Both the position numbers and the translations under genes were made by a program. From positions 335,052 through 376,404 of the forward strand of contig NZ_QREM01000008.1 in NCBI RefSeq assembly GCF_003353015.1: a stretch of DNA of 41,353 nt, read 5' to 3'. This document shows positions 17,769-26,905 of the stretch, piece by piece. The notes beneath the pieces are model-generated. The model did no database searches. It saw only the letters and a program-made list of their open reading frames with translations, and was not told the DNA's origin. Each line of letters begins with the position of its first letter. Within the stretch, counting starts at the first letter, position 1. The stretch is from Xanthomonas arboricola. GTDB taxonomy: Bacteria > Pseudomonadota > Gammaproteobacteria > Xanthomonadales > Xanthomonadaceae.

Positions 17769-19096
17769 TGGCCTGCCTTGCGCTGCGCCTGCGACTCACG
17801 CGGTTGATGAGCCTCGACCGGCGGCTCCCAACCGAACACGCTGCGCCCGCCATGGCGGTGCGCATCCACGCGTTCCTGCGCGATATACGCCTCCACCGAC
17901 GGACCGCGTGCGCCGGCCTCCAGCCGACGTGCCTGCGCATCCAGCCGCGCGATGGCCTGCAGCCGCTCCTCGTTGCCGAGCCGGGCCTGCTGCATCGCCT
18001 GCTTGAGCACGCCGATGGTGTGATCCAACACGCGCGTGGGCACCGGGAACGGATGCCGGTCCTTGCCGCCGTGGGCAAGCGAAAAGCGCGCCGGGTCGCT
18101 GAAACGACACGGGGTACCATGCAACACCTCGGCCACCATCGCCAGCGCACGCACGGTGCGCGCGCCCACGCCCGGCACCTGCAACAGCGCGGTGAAATCG
18201 GCGGGGCCGCACTCGGCCGCAGCCGCCAGGCTGGCGTGCAGCCGGCGGGTGATCACGTTTTCGCTGCGCACGTCGTGATGGTCGGGCATGCTCAGATGCG
18301 GTTGCTGCGCGGGGTCCCAGCCCTGGCCTGCAAACAGGTCACCGGTGACCGGCGCCTGCGCCACAGCAGGCGCAACCGGTGACTGCGCGGCGTCGATGCG
18401 TTGCCACTCACGGGCAAGCCGATCCGGCGGCAGCGTCTGCAACAACGCCACCTGCGCCGCACGCGCGGCAGCGGCGCGCTGGTCGGCCAGGTTGACGATA
18501 TTGCCCTGCTGTGGTCCGTCGATGGCCGCATGCGGCGCATCCACAAAACTGCCCAGCCCTTCCGACAACCAGTGATAGCGGCGCGCCTGCTTGCGTTGCC
18601 CGTTCATGCCCTGCTGCACCACCACCCAGCGCCCGTCGTCGCTGACGATGAAACTGTGCAGATACAGGTCGAAGCCATCCTGCACCGCGACGCTGTCCAC
18701 CTTGGCCACCAGGCGACTGGCCTGCGCCAGCGCAGCGCCATCCAGCCCGACCCCATCGCCCACCGCAAGCAATTCGGCCGGCGTTGCGCGCGACTGCCGC
18801 CCGCGCCCACCGCAGACATGGATGCCGAGTTCGCCGGACAACGGCGTGAGCCCGCGCTTGAGTGCGCCCATCACGCTGGTGGTGATGCCGGAGGAATGCC
18901 AGTCCATCCCCATCACCGCGCCAAAGGACTGGAACCAGAACGGATGCGCAAGCCGCCGCAACAACTCATCGCGCCCATAGGTGTGCACGATCGCCTCGCA
19001 CATCACCGTGCCCAGGCGCGTCATCCGCTCACCCAACCAGCGCGGCACGCGCCCGCCATGCAGCGGAAGATCGGCACTGCCGCCGCGCCGGCTCAT
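17765..19096 (-). CDS. DUF763 protein
   Basis: The 443-residue protein begins with the DUF763 signature ADLPLHGGRVPRWLGERM (7-24), then HPFWFQSFGAVMGMDWHSSG and GIHVCGGRGRQSRATP, and later ARFSLAHGGKDRHPFPV. A helix-hairpin-helix DNA-binding element is visible at about 304-327 (LLQVPGVGARTVRALAMVAE). The family is found in archaea and scattered bacteria and has no established function; the HhH motif points to nucleic acids. I use ATG 19096 because the conserved family sequence starts seven residues later; the frame also has a GTG at 19273. It heads a leftward gene run with the GIY-YIG-like protein, overlapping by four bases. The last 50 residues are charged and probably disordered. Confidence 0.9.
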   Translation of the reverse strand: MSRRGGSADLPLHGGRVPRWLGERMTRLGTVMCEAIVHTYGRDELLRRLAHPFWFQSFGAVMGMDWHSSGITTSVMGALKRGLTPLSGELGIHVCGGRGRQSRATPAELLAVGDGVGLDGAALAQASRLVAKVDSVAVQDGFDLYLHSFIVSDDGRWVVVQQGMNGQRKQARRYHWLSEGLGSFVDAPHAAIDGPQQGNIVNLADQRAAAARAAQVALLQTLPPDRLAREWQRIDAAQSPVAPAVAQAPVTGDLFAGQGWDPAQQPHLSMPDHHDVRSENVITRRLHASLAAAAECGPADFTALLQVPGVGARTVRALAMVAEVLHGTPCRFSDPARFSLAHGGKDRHPFPVPTRVLDHTIGVLKQAMQQARLGNEERLQAIARLDAQARRLEAGARGPSVEAYIAQERVDAHRHGGRSVFGWEPPVEAHQPRESQAQRKAGQ

Positions 19097-19370
19097 TGCA
19101 ACCTCGTCGTCATCTGCACAGGATACCGAGACCGCCGTCGCACGCCGTGCGACTGGCGTGGACCGCCATAACGCGCAACTGACGAGTTCAGTTCCAGCAG
19201 GCCGCTGGCGCCGGCGCGGCGAACGCGGCCCATTGCCATCGCGCAGTGCCGCGCATGTCCGGGCGTCATCCACGTACCGGTGTGAACACCATCACCGCAT
19301 TGCCTACACCCTGCGTTGACCGTGGCGTGGTCAAGGTGAAGGCCCTCTCAGCCATCGCCACGGGGCTCGC

Positions 19371-19949
19371 ATGAATGCCACTCCCGCCGCAGCCCGTGAC
19401 ACGGCGCCGGCCACCGCGACCACTGCTGCGCCGACCTACCCGGTCAACCTGCGCATCAATGGTCAGCCTTACCAATTGCAGCTCGAAGCCTGGGTCAGCC
19501 TGCTCGACCTGTTGCGCGACCGGCTCGACCTCACCGGCACCAAGAAAGGCTGCGACCACGGCCAGTGCGGTGCCTGCACGGTGCTGGTCGATGGGCGCCG
19601 CATCAACAGCTGCCTGACGCTTGCGGTCATGCAGGACGGCGCCGAGATCACCACCGTCGAAGGCCTGGCCGACGGTGACCAGTTGCATCCGCTGCAGCGC
19701 GCCTTCATCGACAACGATGCCTTCCAGTGCGGCTATTGCACGCCCGGGCAGCTGTGCTCGGCGGTGGGCCTGATCAAGGAAGGCAAGGCGCACGACCGCG
19801 ACCAGGTGCGCGAACTGATGAGCGGCAACCTGTGCCGCTGCGGTGCCTACCCGCAGATCACCGATGCGGTGATGCAGGTCATGGGCAAGCCCGGCGACAG
19901 CAGCGACAGCGCCGCCACGCCGTGGACGCCAGGGACGGTGCCGGCATGA
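19371..19949 (+). CDS. paoA: Aldehyde oxidoreductase, [2Fe-2S] subunit (PaoA-like)
   Basis: The 192-residue subunit carries two [2Fe-2S] clusters. The plant-ferredoxin-type cluster uses Cys61, Cys66, Cys69 and Cys81 (GTKKGCDHGQCGACT), and the second uses Cys120, Cys123, Cys155 and Cys157 (QCGYC and CRCGAY). It passes electrons from the molybdenum centre of PaoC to the FAD of PaoB. E. coli PaoA has a twin-arginine signal that sends the whole enzyme to the periplasm. Here the N-terminal 22 residues are Ala/Thr/Pro-rich with no RR motif, and an in-frame stop (19317-19319) lies upstream, so this version looks cytoplasmic or is exported differently. Its stop overlaps the paoB start by four bases. 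Confidence 0.92.
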   Translation: MNATPAAARDTAPATATTAAPTYPVNLRINGQPYQLQLEAWVSLLDLLRDRLDLTGTKKGCDHGQCGACTVLVDGRRINSCLTLAVMQDGAEITTVEGLADGDQLHPLQRAFIDNDAFQCGYCTPGQLCSAVGLIKEGKAHDRDQVRELMSGNLCRCGAYPQITDAVMQVMGKPGDSSDSAATPWTPGTVPA

Positions 19950-21010
19950 TTCCGCTCACCTACACGCGCGCAGACTCCGTCGATGCGGCCCTCACTGCGT
20001 TGTCGGTGCGTGGCAGCGACCCGCACCCGGTGCCCGCCGAAGCCCCGGTGCGCCTGATCGCCGGCGGCACCAATCTCACCGACCTGATGAAGCTGCAGCT
20101 GATGCGGCCGGGCAGCCTGGTCGACATCAATCGTCTGCCGCTGGCCAGCATCACCAGCCAAGCCGATGGCGGCCTGCGCCTGGGCGCGCTCGCGCGCAAT
20201 GCCGACACCGCGTATCACCCGGACGTGGAAACGCGTTACCCCCTGTTGAGTGCGGCGATCCTGGCCGGCGCCTCGCCGCAGATCCGCAACATGGCCAGCA
20301 ATGGCGGCAACCTGCTGCAGCGCACGCGCTGCCTGTATTTCTACGACCACGCCACCCCGTGCAACAAGCGCGAGCCCGGTACCGGCTGCTCGGCCATCGG
20401 CGGGCTCACCACCTACAACGCCATCCTCGGCGCCAGCGCGCAGTGCATTGCCACGCATCCGTCGGACATGTGCGTCGCGCTGGCTGCGCTGGACGCGGTG
20501 GTGCACGTGCAAGGTCCCGATGGCGAGCGCGACATCCCGTTCGCGCAGTTCCACCGCCTGCCCGGCGAGCACCCGGAACGGGACAGCACGCTGGCCGCGG
20601 ACGAGTTGATCGTGCATATCGACCTGCCCGATGCGCAGCGCTTCGTCGCGCACAGCGCCTACCTGAAGATCCGCGAGCGGCTGTCGTACGCATTCGCGCT
20701 GGTGTCGGTGGCCGCCGCGCTGGACCTGGCCGAGGACGGCAGCATCCGCGAGGTGCGCGTGGCCCTGGGCGGCGTGGCGCACAAGCCCTGGCGCAATCCC
20801 GACGCCGAGGCGCAGCTGGTGGGCAAGCCGGCCACGGCCGAGAGCTTCGCCAGCCTGGCCGATGCCTTGCTGGAGGGTGCGCAACCGCAGGGCAACAACG
20901 CCTTCAAGCTGCCGCTGGCACGCCGCGCGATCGTGCGTGCCCTGGACGTCGCCCGCGAGGGCACCATCGACAACCGCGGGCGAACCAGCGCGCTGGAGGA
21001 AGCGCCATGA
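19946..21010 (+). CDS. paoB: Aldehyde oxidoreductase, FAD subunit (PaoB-like)
   Basis: The 354-residue subunit belongs to the xanthine dehydrogenase FAD-binding family (subunit M). The FAD-binding loop LIAGGTNLTDLMK (37-49) and ASNGGNLLQRTRC (117-129) are visible. A cysteine-rich insert follows (Cys129, Cys139, Cys148, then Cys167 and Cys176), as in E. coli PaoB, where such an insert holds an extra [4Fe-4S] cluster; I infer the same here. The ATG at 19946 forms an ATGA overlap with the paoA stop, and the gene's own stop overlaps the paoC start in the same way, so the three subunits are made in a fixed ratio. Confidence 0.93.
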   Translation: MIPLTYTRADSVDAALTALSVRGSDPHPVPAEAPVRLIAGGTNLTDLMKLQLMRPGSLVDINRLPLASITSQADGGLRLGALARNADTAYHPDVETRYPLLSAAILAGASPQIRNMASNGGNLLQRTRCLYFYDHATPCNKREPGTGCSAIGGLTTYNAILGASAQCIATHPSDMCVALAALDAVVHVQGPDGERDIPFAQFHRLPGEHPERDSTLAADELIVHIDLPDAQRFVAHSAYLKIRERLSYAFALVSVAAALDLAEDGSIREVRVALGGVAHKPWRNPDAEAQLVGKPATAESFASLADALLEGAQPQGNNAFKLPLARRAIVRALDVAREGTIDNRGRTSALEEAP

Positions 21011-23304
21011 ACGCACGCAGCACCGATCTCACCGACAACGACCTGAACCCGCCGGTTGCCGACAGCGGCACCGGCTATCGCCCCACCGGCACCGGCGTCA
21101 CCCGCATCGACGGGCGCGCCAAGGTCACCGGCCAGGCACGCTATGCCGCCGAATGGCCGGTGCCCGACCTGGCCCATGGCGTGGTGGTCAGCAGCAGCAT
21201 CGCCAAGGGCGAGATCGTCGCCTTCCATCTCGACGCCGCGCGCGCGGTACCCGGCGTGCTGGAGATCGTCACCCACGAAAACCGCCCGCATATGCGTGGC
21301 ATGGACCTGTTCTACAAGGACATGACCGCACCGGCCGGTTCGCCGTTCCGGCCGTTGTACGACAACAAGATCCTGTACAGCGGCCAGCCGATCGCCCTGG
21401 TGGTGGCCGACACCTTCGAGGCGGCGCGCCACGCCGCCCACCTGGTGGAGGTGGAACTGCTGCAGGACCCGCACGACACCAACCTGATGACCAACCTGGA
21501 CCGTGCGCACAAGCCCAAGGCCATGAAGGCCGGTTTCTCGCCGCCGCCCAAGGACAAGGGCGAGCCGGACACCGCCTTTGCCAATGCCGCTGTCCAGGTA
21601 CAGGCCGACTACTACAGCGGCGTGGAGCACCACAATCCGATGGAGCTGTTCGCCTCCACGGTGATCCGCGACGCCGATGGCCACTTCACCATCTACGACA
21701 AGACCCAGGGCTCGCAGAACAGCCGCTGGTACGTCTCGCACGTGTTCGGCCTGAGCAAGCGCAAGGTCACCGTGCGTAATCCCTACGTGGGCGGTGCCTT
21801 CGGCTCCGGGCTGCGCCCGCAGTATCAGTTGCCATTGGCGGTGATGGCCTCGATCCTGCTGGACCGCTCGGTGCGCGTGGTGCTGACGCGGCAACAGATG
21901 TTCACCTTCGGCCATCGCCCGGAGACGCTGCAGCGGCTCAAGCTCGGCGCCGATCGCGACGGCCGCCTGCGCGCGATCTGGCACGAGGCCATCGCCGAGA
22001 CCTCCCGCATCGAGGACTACGTCGAGGTGGTGGTCAACTGGAGCGGGCAGTTGTACGCCTGCGACAACGTGCACCTGGGCTACAACCTGGTGAGCCTGGA
22101 CCAGTTCAGCCCGATGGACATGCGTGCCCCCGGCGCCGCACACGGCGTGCATGCGCTGGAAGTGGCGATGGACGAGCTGTCCTATGCGCTGGGCATGGAT
22201 CCGCTGGCGCTGCGCCTGAAGAACTACGCCGAGGTCAACCCCGCCGACGACAAGCCCTACTCCACCAAGGCACTGCGCGCGTGCTACCAGCAAGGCGCCG
22301 AGCGTTTCGGCTGGGCGCAGCGCCCGTTGCAGCCGCGCGCACGCAAGGAAGGCAACGAGTGGGTCGGCTGGGGCATGGCCACCGGGCAATGGGATGCGAT
22401 GCAGATGTTTGCGCGCGCGCATGCGGTGCTGCACGCCGATGGCCGGCTGGTGGTCAGCAGCGCGGCCAGCGATATCGGCACCGGCACTTATACGGTGATG
22501 GCGATGATCGCGGCCGAAGCGCTGGGCCTGCCGCTGGAACAGGTCACCTTCCAGCTGGGCGATTCGACGCTGCCGGTGGCACCGATCGAAGGCGGCTCCT
22601 CGCATGTGACCACGGTGGGCTCGGCGGTGGATGGTGCCTGCAGGAAACTGCGCGCGCGGCTGCTGCGCCTGGCGCAGGCGTTGCCGAATTCGCGCTTCAC
22701 CAAGGCCAGGCTGGACGAGGTGGTGTTTGCCGATGGCACGCTGGCCTTGCGCGCCGATGCCGGCACCACCATGGCCCTGACCGAGCTGTTGCGTGCTTCC
22801 CAGCTGGAACAGATCGAAGACAAGTTCCTGCTGCTGCCCAATGTGCTCAAGCAGCGCAACTACACCCGCGCCACCCACGGTGCGGTGTTCGTGGAAGCGC
22901 GGGTGGACGAGGAGCTCGGCACGGTGCGGGTCACCCGCGTGGTCAGCGCCGTTGCGGCCGGGCGCATCCTCAACCCGATCACCGCGCGCAGCCAGATCGT
23001 CGGCGGCGTGGTCTGGGGTATCGGCCAGGCGCTGCACGAACACACCCAGTCCGATCACCGCTTCGGCCGTTTCATGAATCACGATTTTGCGATGTATCAC
23101 GTCTCGGCCAATGCCGACATCCACGACATCGATGTGATCTTCGCCGACGAGGACGACCGCATCGTCAGCAGCCTGGGTGCCAAGGGCGTGGGCGAGATCG
23201 GCCTGGTCGGTGTTTCGGCAGCGATCTGCAATGCGATCTTCCATGCCACCGGCAAGCGCATCCGCAGTACCCCGATGACGCCGGACAAGGTGATGGCGGA
23301 CTGA
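21007..23304 (+). CDS. paoC: Aldehyde oxidoreductase, molybdenum-binding subunit (PaoC-like)
   Basis: The 765-residue large subunit of the xanthine oxidase family oxidises aldehydes to carboxylic acids at a molybdenum-cytosine-dinucleotide centre. The N-terminal domain begins GVTRIDGRAKVTGQARY (about 28-44). The cofactor-binding loop is visible as GGAFGSGLRPQ (from about 262), and the catalytic glutamate is Glu730 in GAKGVGEIGLVG. PaoABC in E. coli acts on aromatic aldehydes, and a detoxifying role against plant phenolic aldehydes would suit a xanthomonad, though that is inference. No XdhC/PaoD-type cofactor-insertion chaperone follows the operon here, so it must be supplied from elsewhere in the genome. 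Confidence 0.94.
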   Translation: MNARSTDLTDNDLNPPVADSGTGYRPTGTGVTRIDGRAKVTGQARYAAEWPVPDLAHGVVVSSSIAKGEIVAFHLDAARAVPGVLEIVTHENRPHMRGMDLFYKDMTAPAGSPFRPLYDNKILYSGQPIALVVADTFEAARHAAHLVEVELLQDPHDTNLMTNLDRAHKPKAMKAGFSPPPKDKGEPDTAFANAAVQVQADYYSGVEHHNPMELFASTVIRDADGHFTIYDKTQGSQNSRWYVSHVFGLSKRKVTVRNPYVGGAFGSGLRPQYQLPLAVMASILLDRSVRVVLTRQQMFTFGHRPETLQRLKLGADRDGRLRAIWHEAIAETSRIEDYVEVVVNWSGQLYACDNVHLGYNLVSLDQFSPMDMRAPGAAHGVHALEVAMDELSYALGMDPLALRLKNYAEVNPADDKPYSTKALRACYQQGAERFGWAQRPLQPRARKEGNEWVGWGMATGQWDAMQMFARAHAVLHADGRLVVSSAASDIGTGTYTVMAMIAAEALGLPLEQVTFQLGDSTLPVAPIEGGSSHVTTVGSAVDGACRKLRARLLRLAQALPNSRFTKARLDEVVFADGTLALRADAGTTMALTELLRASQLEQIEDKFLLLPNVLKQRNYTRATHGAVFVEARVDEELGTVRVTRVVSAVAAGRILNPITARSQIVGGVVWGIGQALHEHTQSDHRFGRFMNHDFAMYHVSANADIHDIDVIFADEDDRIVSSLGAKGVGEIGLVGVSAAICNAIFHATGKRIRSTPMTPDKVMAD

Positions 23305-23372
23305 GGCGCGCCGTCGCAGGTCGCCATCGCAAGGGAGTGGGCCGACACCGGCACACTCCCGTCGGCCGGCAG

Positions 23373-23397
23373 GCTGCCATCGCCTTGCGATGGCAGC
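23373..23397. terminator. Hairpin between convergent genes
   Basis: A perfect 11-bp stem (GCTGCCATCGC / GCGATGGCAGC) with a 3-base loop lies between the converging paoC and DUF421 stops. Only short T-runs follow on either side, so its strength is uncertain. It probably ends transcription in both directions. Confidence 0.5.
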
Positions 23398-23425
23398 TGC
23401 GCTTTCCCGCACGCCGGCAGTCGGC

Positions 23426-23926
23426 CTAGCGCTTCTTCAGGATGCTGATGTCGCCGGAGGTTTCCAGGATCGCCAGGTCGATATCGGCATCGTCGCGGCA
23501 ATCGGCCTTGCGTTTTGCCACCTCGAAGTCGGCATAGCTGACGTTGTGGCGGACCAGTTCCTTCCAGTAGATCTGCCCGCCCCGCGCCAGCAGCGCCGGG
23601 GTGCCCTGCACCCAGGTATCGATCCGCCGGCTGCGCGCGGTGGCCATGCCCACCAGCCAGTTCACGACCAGCAAGGTGGCCGCCAGGATCATGCCGCCCA
23701 GCAACGAGACGTCTTCGCCGATCAGCGAGTTCTGCACTGCGGTTCCCAGCAGCACGATCAGCAGCACGTCGAACGGCGTGGATTGGCCCAGTGCGCGTTT
23801 GCCGGTCAGGCGCGTCAACAGCAGGACCACGCCATAGACCGCGACCGCGCGCAGCACGAACTCCCACCACGGCATGCCCAGGTGCATCATTTCGTAGAAG
23901 CGCACGCGTGTGTCCACGTCCAGCAT
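23426..23926 (-). CDS. DUF421 (YetF/YcaP-like) inner-membrane protein
   Basis: The 166-residue protein has three transmembrane segments (about 20-40, 52-70 and 75-95) followed by the cytosolic DUF421 domain. The marker sequences RLTGKRALGQSTPFDVLLIVLLG (39-61) and NVSYADFEVAKRKAD (128-142) are family-typical. In Bacillus, YetF-type proteins influence membrane and spore properties; in proteobacteria the role is unknown. ATG 23926 was taken because the first membrane segment follows at the usual distance and the frame upstream is not protein-like. Confidence 0.9.
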   Translation of the reverse strand: MLDVDTRVRFYEMMHLGMPWWEFVLRAVAVYGVVLLLTRLTGKRALGQSTPFDVLLIVLLGTAVQNSLIGEDVSLLGGMILAATLLVVNWLVGMATARSRRIDTWVQGTPALLARGGQIYWKELVRHNVSYADFEVAKRKADCRDDADIDLAILETSGDISILKKR

Positions 23927-24088
23927 CGTGTGTCCTGACCGCAGTTGATCGATGGCGCACGCTAGTGCGGAAACGGTGAAGGCATCGTGCTGTCGCCCCG
24001 CGGCCAGGCGGCACGCTCGGCACGCATCGTGCAGCGCAGCACGGCTTTTGGCCGGCGATCCGTTAGCGTCTGTCCTGGACAGACGGGG

Positions 24089-26380
24089 ATGGCGGGCATG
24101 GGGACTGGGATCACGCGTCGCGGCTTGCTGCTGGGAAGCGCCTCGGCAGCGTTGTTGGCACAGGCGCCGGTGGGGTTTGCATTGCCGCGGCGTGCGGCCG
24201 GGGCATCGGGCTTTATCGATGGGTTGATCGCGCGCATGAGTGTGGAAGAAAAGGCCGGCCAGCTGACGCTGTCCGGTTCGGCGCAGCAGACCGATGCAGC
24301 GGCGGCCGCCAATCCGGTCAACACCGTGCCCACCGCCGAAGGCCAGCTGGCCGCTGCGCGCGCCGGGCGGCTGACCGGCATCTTCAATGGCTCCAATGTG
24401 CTGTGGCACCGGCAACTGCAGCAGGCCGCGCTGCAGAGCCGGCTGAAGATTCCGCTGCTGTTTGCCGCCGATGTGATCCACGGATTCACCACGGTGTTTC
24501 CGGTGCCGCTGGCCGAGGCCGCCAGCTTCGAGCCGGCGCTGGCGCAACGCACCGCGCGTGCCGCCGCACTGGAGGCCAGTGCAGTCGGCATCGACTGGAC
24601 CTTCGCACCGATGGTGGATATCGCACGCGATGCGCGCTGGGGGCGCGGCGTGGAAGGCAGCGGCGAAGACGTGCTGCTCGGCCGGCGCTTTGCACAGGCG
24701 CGCGTGCGCGGCTTCCAGGGCGAGGGGCTGGATCATGCCGATGCGCTGGCCGCCTGCCCCAAGCATTTTGCCGCCTACGGCGCCGCCGAAGCGGGGCTGG
24801 ACTACAACACCGTCGACATCTCCGAGCGCAGCCTGCGCGAGGTCTATTTCCCGCCGTTCCAGGCCGCCTTCGATGCCGGCGCAGTGACCACGATGGCGGC
24901 GTTCAACGAGATCGCCGGCATCCCTGCCACCGCCAATCGCTGGTTGCTGGGCGAGGTGCTGCGCGGCGAGTGGGACTACCGCGGCCTGGTGGTGTCCGAC
25001 TACACCGGCGACCTGGAGCTGATCGGGCACGGGGTCGCCAGCGATGCACGCGAGGCAGCCAAGCTGGCGTTCCTGGCCGGCGTGGACATCAGCATGCAGA
25101 GCGGGCTGTATCTGCAGCATCTGCCGGCACTGGTGGCCGCCGGCGAAGTGACGATGGCGCAACTGGATGCCTCGGTACGCCGCGTGCTGCAGTTCAAGGC
25201 CGACCTGGGGCTGTTCGACGCTCCATTCCTGCGCATCGTGCCGGCACGCGCACAGGCGCGGCAGCGGCGCCCCGAGACACTGGCGCTGGCACGCGAGGCG
25301 GCGCGCAAATCCATCGTGCTGCTCAAGAACGACGGCGAGTTGCTGCCGCTGAAGACGCAAGGCCAACGCATCGCGCTGATCGGGCCGATGGCGCGCAACT
25401 GGACCGACACCGCCGGCCCATGGACGCTGTTCGGCGGCGACGACAGCGGCAACGACCTGGCCACCGCACTGCGCGCGCGGCTGCGCGACCCGGGCAGCCT
25501 GCAGGTGGTGGAAGGCTGCGACTTCGAACATGGCCTGCCCGGCGGCGTGCAGGCGGCCGTCACCGCAGCGGCGTCCGCCGACGTGGCGGTGCTGGCGATC
25601 GGCGAGCCGATGCGTTACTCGGGCGAAGCGCAGTCGCGCAGCGAGATCGTCATCCCCTCCGGGCAGCAATCGCTGCTGGCGGCAGTGGCGGCCACCGGCA
25701 CGCCGGTGGTGGTGGTGCTCAGCAATGGCCGTGCACTGGTGATCGATGGCCCGGTGCTCAAGGCACCGGCGATCCTGGTCAGCTGGTTCCTGGGCTCGGC
25801 ATCGGGCGCCGCGCTGGCCGACATCCTGTTCGGCGAGCACGGTCCGTCCGGGCGCTTGCCGGTGAGCTTTCCGCATGCATCCGGGCAGCTGCCCTATAGC
25901 TATGCGCACAAGCCCAGCGGCCGTGCCGATCCGCGCCCGGATGCCTTGCAACCGTTCAAGACCCGCTACCGCACCGCGCCCAATGCCGCGTTGTTTCCGT
26001 TCGGGCATGGGCTGACCTATGGCCGCATCGAATACGCCGAGCTGCGCCTGAGCGATGCACGGCTGGCGGCGAGCGGCAGCCTGCGCATCAGCGCGCGCAT
26101 CCACAACCGCGGCAGCCGCGATGCCGAGGAAGTGGCGCAGCTCTACATCCGCGACCGCAGCGCCAGCATCACCCGTCCGGTGCGCGAGCTGAAGGATTTC
26201 CGCAAGCTGGCAGTGCCGGCAGGCGGCAGCGTCGCGGTGGAGTTCGTGTTGCGCCGCGAAGACCTGCTGTTCATCGGCCAGGCATTGCAGCCCACCGTGG
26301 AGCCTGGCGTGTTCGATCTCTGGGTGGCGCCCTCTGCGGAGGCCGAGGGCGTATCTGCGAGTTTTGAACTGATGGGCTGA
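24089..26380 (+). CDS. Glycoside hydrolase family 3 beta-glucosidase, exported
   Basis: The 763-residue enzyme has an N-terminal Tat-like signal (TRRGLLLGSASAALLAQAP, residues about 8-26). The GH3 N-terminal TIM barrel contains HFAAYGAAEAG and the catalytic nucleophile Asp304 in VVSDYTGD, followed by the GH3 C-terminal domain (KSIVLLKNDGELLPL onwards) and a fibronectin-III-like end domain (RPVRELKDFRKLAV). This BglX-type layout cleaves terminal beta-linked glucose, probably from plant cell-wall oligosaccharides, in the periplasm. The start is ambiguous: ATG 24089 or ATG 24098, both near GGGG. The earlier open frame (from 23987) lacks signal-peptide character. The gene is single on its strand. 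Confidence 0.93.
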   Translation: MAGMGTGITRRGLLLGSASAALLAQAPVGFALPRRAAGASGFIDGLIARMSVEEKAGQLTLSGSAQQTDAAAAANPVNTVPTAEGQLAAARAGRLTGIFNGSNVLWHRQLQQAALQSRLKIPLLFAADVIHGFTTVFPVPLAEAASFEPALAQRTARAAALEASAVGIDWTFAPMVDIARDARWGRGVEGSGEDVLLGRRFAQARVRGFQGEGLDHADALAACPKHFAAYGAAEAGLDYNTVDISERSLREVYFPPFQAAFDAGAVTTMAAFNEIAGIPATANRWLLGEVLRGEWDYRGLVVSDYTGDLELIGHGVASDAREAAKLAFLAGVDISMQSGLYLQHLPALVAAGEVTMAQLDASVRRVLQFKADLGLFDAPFLRIVPARAQARQRRPETLALAREAARKSIVLLKNDGELLPLKTQGQRIALIGPMARNWTDTAGPWTLFGGDDSGNDLATALRARLRDPGSLQVVEGCDFEHGLPGGVQAAVTAAASADVAVLAIGEPMRYSGEAQSRSEIVIPSGQQSLLAAVAATGTPVVVVLSNGRALVIDGPVLKAPAILVSWFLGSASGAALADILFGEHGPSGRLPVSFPHASGQLPYSYAHKPSGRADPRPDALQPFKTRYRTAPNAALFPFGHGLTYGRIEYAELRLSDARLAASGSLRISARIHNRGSRDAEEVAQLYIRDRSASITRPVRELKDFRKLAVPAGGSVAVEFVLRREDLLFIGQALQPTVEPGVFDLWVAPSAEAEGVSASFELMG

Positions 26381-26905
26381 GTACGAATCGCGCTCCGAAT
26401 GGCCCGGACAAGCAGATGGATTTGCCGCATGTCCCGCTAGTGGTGAGAGTCCAGCGGCTTCGGCTGACTCAGCTTTTGACTGAATTCACATGCGGCTACG
26501 ACGTGGCATCCCGGATGTCTTGCCCAGGCGTGGTTGAACAGGTGGGGGGAGATCAGCTGCAGAGCGGCTGATCTGCGGGTTTGCTGCAGACCCTTGCCCG
26601 CCCACGCCGGCTCTCGACACCTACGCTGCCACATTCCCAACAGATAAGGCTCTTACGCGGCATCCATGCCGCGTGTCCCGCGACGGTGGGCGGGCAAGGG
26701 CCAGGCGAGATGGTCGGTGTGCATGGACGCGCCGTGCATGCCCTACGGCCGTGCGATGCGCCGAGAGGCAGTGCGGTCTGATCGGCGCCCTGCGATGCGA
26801 GCAATCTCGCTGCGGTGCCGACATCACTTCACGCGTCAACCAAGACGCGTCTGGCCAACACGTTCCGCCATCGCCAGGACGTTCGCGAAGGGTTACCAGC
26901 CACGC
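26381..26905. other. Gene-free interval between convergent GH3 and UvrA-like genes
   Basis: It carries a copy of the palindromic repeat (26646-26727). The rest holds several short GC-rich palindromes, such as the AGATCAGC and GCTGATCT blocks at about 26550-26576, but no gene and no clear intrinsic terminator. Confidence 0.55.
26646..26727 (+). repeat. Intergenic palindromic repeat, copy 3
   Basis: AGGCTCTTACGCGGCATCC and the following sequence match 31-110 closely. The right arm of the central palindrome is shortened by a few bases (ATGCCGCG directly followed by TGTCCCGCG). It ends with the shared GATGGTCGGTGTGCATGG block. Confidence 0.8.

Noticed and set aside
23426-26104. Minus-strand frame of 892 codons extending the DUF421 gene across GH3
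   Set aside because: Only the last 166 codons (from 23926) are DUF421. The rest is antisense to the GH3 gene and not protein-like.
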